Below are positions 63,161 to 64,000 of a DNA stretch of 64,000 nucleotides, piece by piece. The stretch comes from Phreatobacter sp. (GTDB taxonomy: Bacteria; Pseudomonadota; Alphaproteobacteria; Rhizobiales; Phreatobacteraceae), in NCBI RefSeq assembly GCF_022843985.1, contig NZ_JALHMP010000021.1, forward strand, positions 1 through 64,000, in the 5' to 3' direction. A program made the translations under genes and the position numbers. The stretch's first letter is position 1, and each line of letters opens with the position of its first letter. The notes under the pieces are model-generated. The model made no database searches, was not told the origin of the DNA, and worked only from the letters and a program-made list of their open reading frames with translations.

Positions 63161-64000
63161 TCAGCCGTCGCGGCCGAGGACGCCGTCGAGGGCCGATTTC
63201 AGGTTTTCCAGCGACAGCGGCCGGTAGGTGAAGACGACACGGCTGGCACCGGCCGGTACCTCGACGCCGCGGAACAGGACGTCGGAGCGCAGCAGCGGCT
63301 TGCGCTCGCCATTCACCTCGACCTCCCAGCCCGGGTACCAGGGCTCGTGCAGGCTCAGGACGGTCGAGACGCGGGCATCCACGGCGATCTCGATGCGGTC
63401 GGGGCGCCAGGCGGTGATCTCCGCCTTGCCGGGCGAGCGCATCAGCGCCTGGACGGCGGGGGAGAGCGTCGCGGCGGCACGGCCGTCACGCGCGGCCGTG
63501 GTCGGCGCCGGAGCGCTTGCGGCCGCGGCGATGCGTGCCGGGCTCAGGTCGTCGTCGTCGTCAATCATGACCTCCGATGTTCCACTCGAGGGCGGGAACA
63601 GTCCGGCATCGACGAAGGCATCGGCATCCGCGACCCGGACGATACTGGCCAGGGCGACGCGCGGCGCGGCGTCCGGCAGGCGGTAGATCCAGGCGGTCGG
63701 GCCGGCCATGATCGTCTCCACCGTCGACCATTGGGCAAGATGCGGCATCCGTTCGATCGGCCGGTCGAGCACGATGTATTCGAGGCCGAGGAGCTTGCCG
63801 AGATCGCAGCTGTAGCCGGGGAACGACGTCGGGAAGCGGCGGTGGAAGACCGTGTAGGGGCTCTCGCCCGGCGCGACGAGCCGGTCATAGGCGCCAATGC
63901 GCAGCGGGTTGTAGCCGTTGGTGGCCTCGAGGCCATAGACCATCGCCGCGTTCTGCCAGGGGCCGCCGAGGCCGACGATCTCCACCCGCGGACGTGTCGC
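63161..64000 (-). CDS. 3' end of a YfhO-like membrane protein gene, cut by the right edge
   Basis: Only the last 280 codons are visible. They contain VYGLEATNGYNPLRIGAYDR, LLGLEYIVLDRP and LSLHEPWYPGWEVEVNGERK, then RGVEVPAGASRVVFTYRPLS, the periplasmic end of YfhO-like proteins, which help glycosylate wall polymers or lipids. The start lies outside the window. An in-frame ATG at 63985 is not taken as the start because the frame is open to the edge. Confidence 0.75.
   Translation of the reverse strand, partial: ATRPRVEIVGLGGPWQNAAMVYGLEATNGYNPLRIGAYDRLVAPGESPYTVFHRRFPTSFPGYSCDLGKLLGLEYIVLDRPIERMPHLAQWSTVETIMAGPTAWIYRLPDAAPRVALASIVRVADADAFVDAGLFPPSSGTSEVMIDDDDDLSPARIAAAASAPAPTTAARDGRAAATLSPAVQALMRSPGKAEITAWRPDRIEIAVDARVSTVLSLHEPWYPGWEVEVNGERKPLLRSDVLFRGVEVPAGASRVVFTYRPLSLENLKSALDGVLGRDG

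Overview
The window is about 64 kb of GC-rich, densely coding chromosome from an alphaproteobacterium, most likely of the order Hyphomicrobiales (Rhizobiales). This is inferred from four alphaproteobacterial cell-cycle regulators (GapR/DUF2312, TrcR/DUF1013, ChpT, CtrA), the small aa3-oxidase subunit IV, DUF1036, DUF1285 and DUF6111 proteins, a three-subunit proton-translocating transhydrogenase, and a two-copy palindromic repeat of a type I recall from Bradyrhizobium-like genomes. The genus is not determined. I see no phage, insertion sequence, CRISPR array, tRNA or rRNA. Most of the window is ordinary core chromosome.

Layout. 0-3.4 kb: a gene tail at the left edge, a 14-bp tandem repeat, two EamA exporters flanking gapR, and a DUF1036 protein. 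3.5-7.8 kb: oxidase subunit IV, the pntAA-pntAB-pntB transhydrogenase operon, then DUF3303 and acetyltransferase genes. 7.7-9.0 kb: a TPR lipoprotein and rpsU. 9.3-16.7 kb: trcR, chpT and the chemotaxis run cheA-cheW-cheY-cheB-cheR. 16.8-18.5 kb: a TauE-type exporter and an outer-membrane beta-barrel. 18.8-22.6 kb: a frameshifted acyl-CoA synthetase and propionyl-CoA synthetase. 22.6-25.2 kb: two secreted unknowns around cysK. 25.3-28.7 kb: ctrA, a 0.7-kb regulatory region rich in GANTC and CtrA-like sites, and fliI-fliJ. 28.8-33.3 kb: phosphoesterase, a 40-aa protein, Nudix, MFS, acetyltransferase and small secreted proteins.

33.3-43.1 kb: a leftward operon MoxR ATPase, DUF58, BatA/DUF4159 and a large membrane protein, divergent from DUF1285, CoA pyrophosphatase, DUF6111 and cca with overlapping ends. 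43.2-47.3 kb: a GGDEF-EAL protein with a variant GADEF motif, a FeeM/autoinducer-synthase-like acyltransferase behind a perfect CtrA box, and two small genes. 47.3-50.9 kb: a three-gene sugar-acid oxidation set (FAH-family hydrolase, short-chain dehydrogenase, aldehyde dehydrogenase). 51-56.4 kb: a membrane protein, trmL, the cytochrome bc1 operon petABC and mtnP. 56.4-64 kb: apt, LysR, two MaoC hydratases, the repeat pair, ychF-pth-rplY, a secreted unknown and the 3' end of a large YfhO-like membrane protein.

The strongest theme is cell-cycle control of motility. ctrA, its phosphotransferase chpT, trcR and gapR lie within 25 kb of the chemotaxis operon and of fliIJ. Near-consensus or consensus CtrA boxes sit upstream of cheA, fliI and the FeeM-like gene, and the ctrA upstream region carries six GANTC (CcrM) sites in 125 bp. 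The FeeM-like gene, with a CtrA box and a GANTC site, next to a probable c-di-GMP phosphodiesterase, is the best candidate for an undescribed system here.
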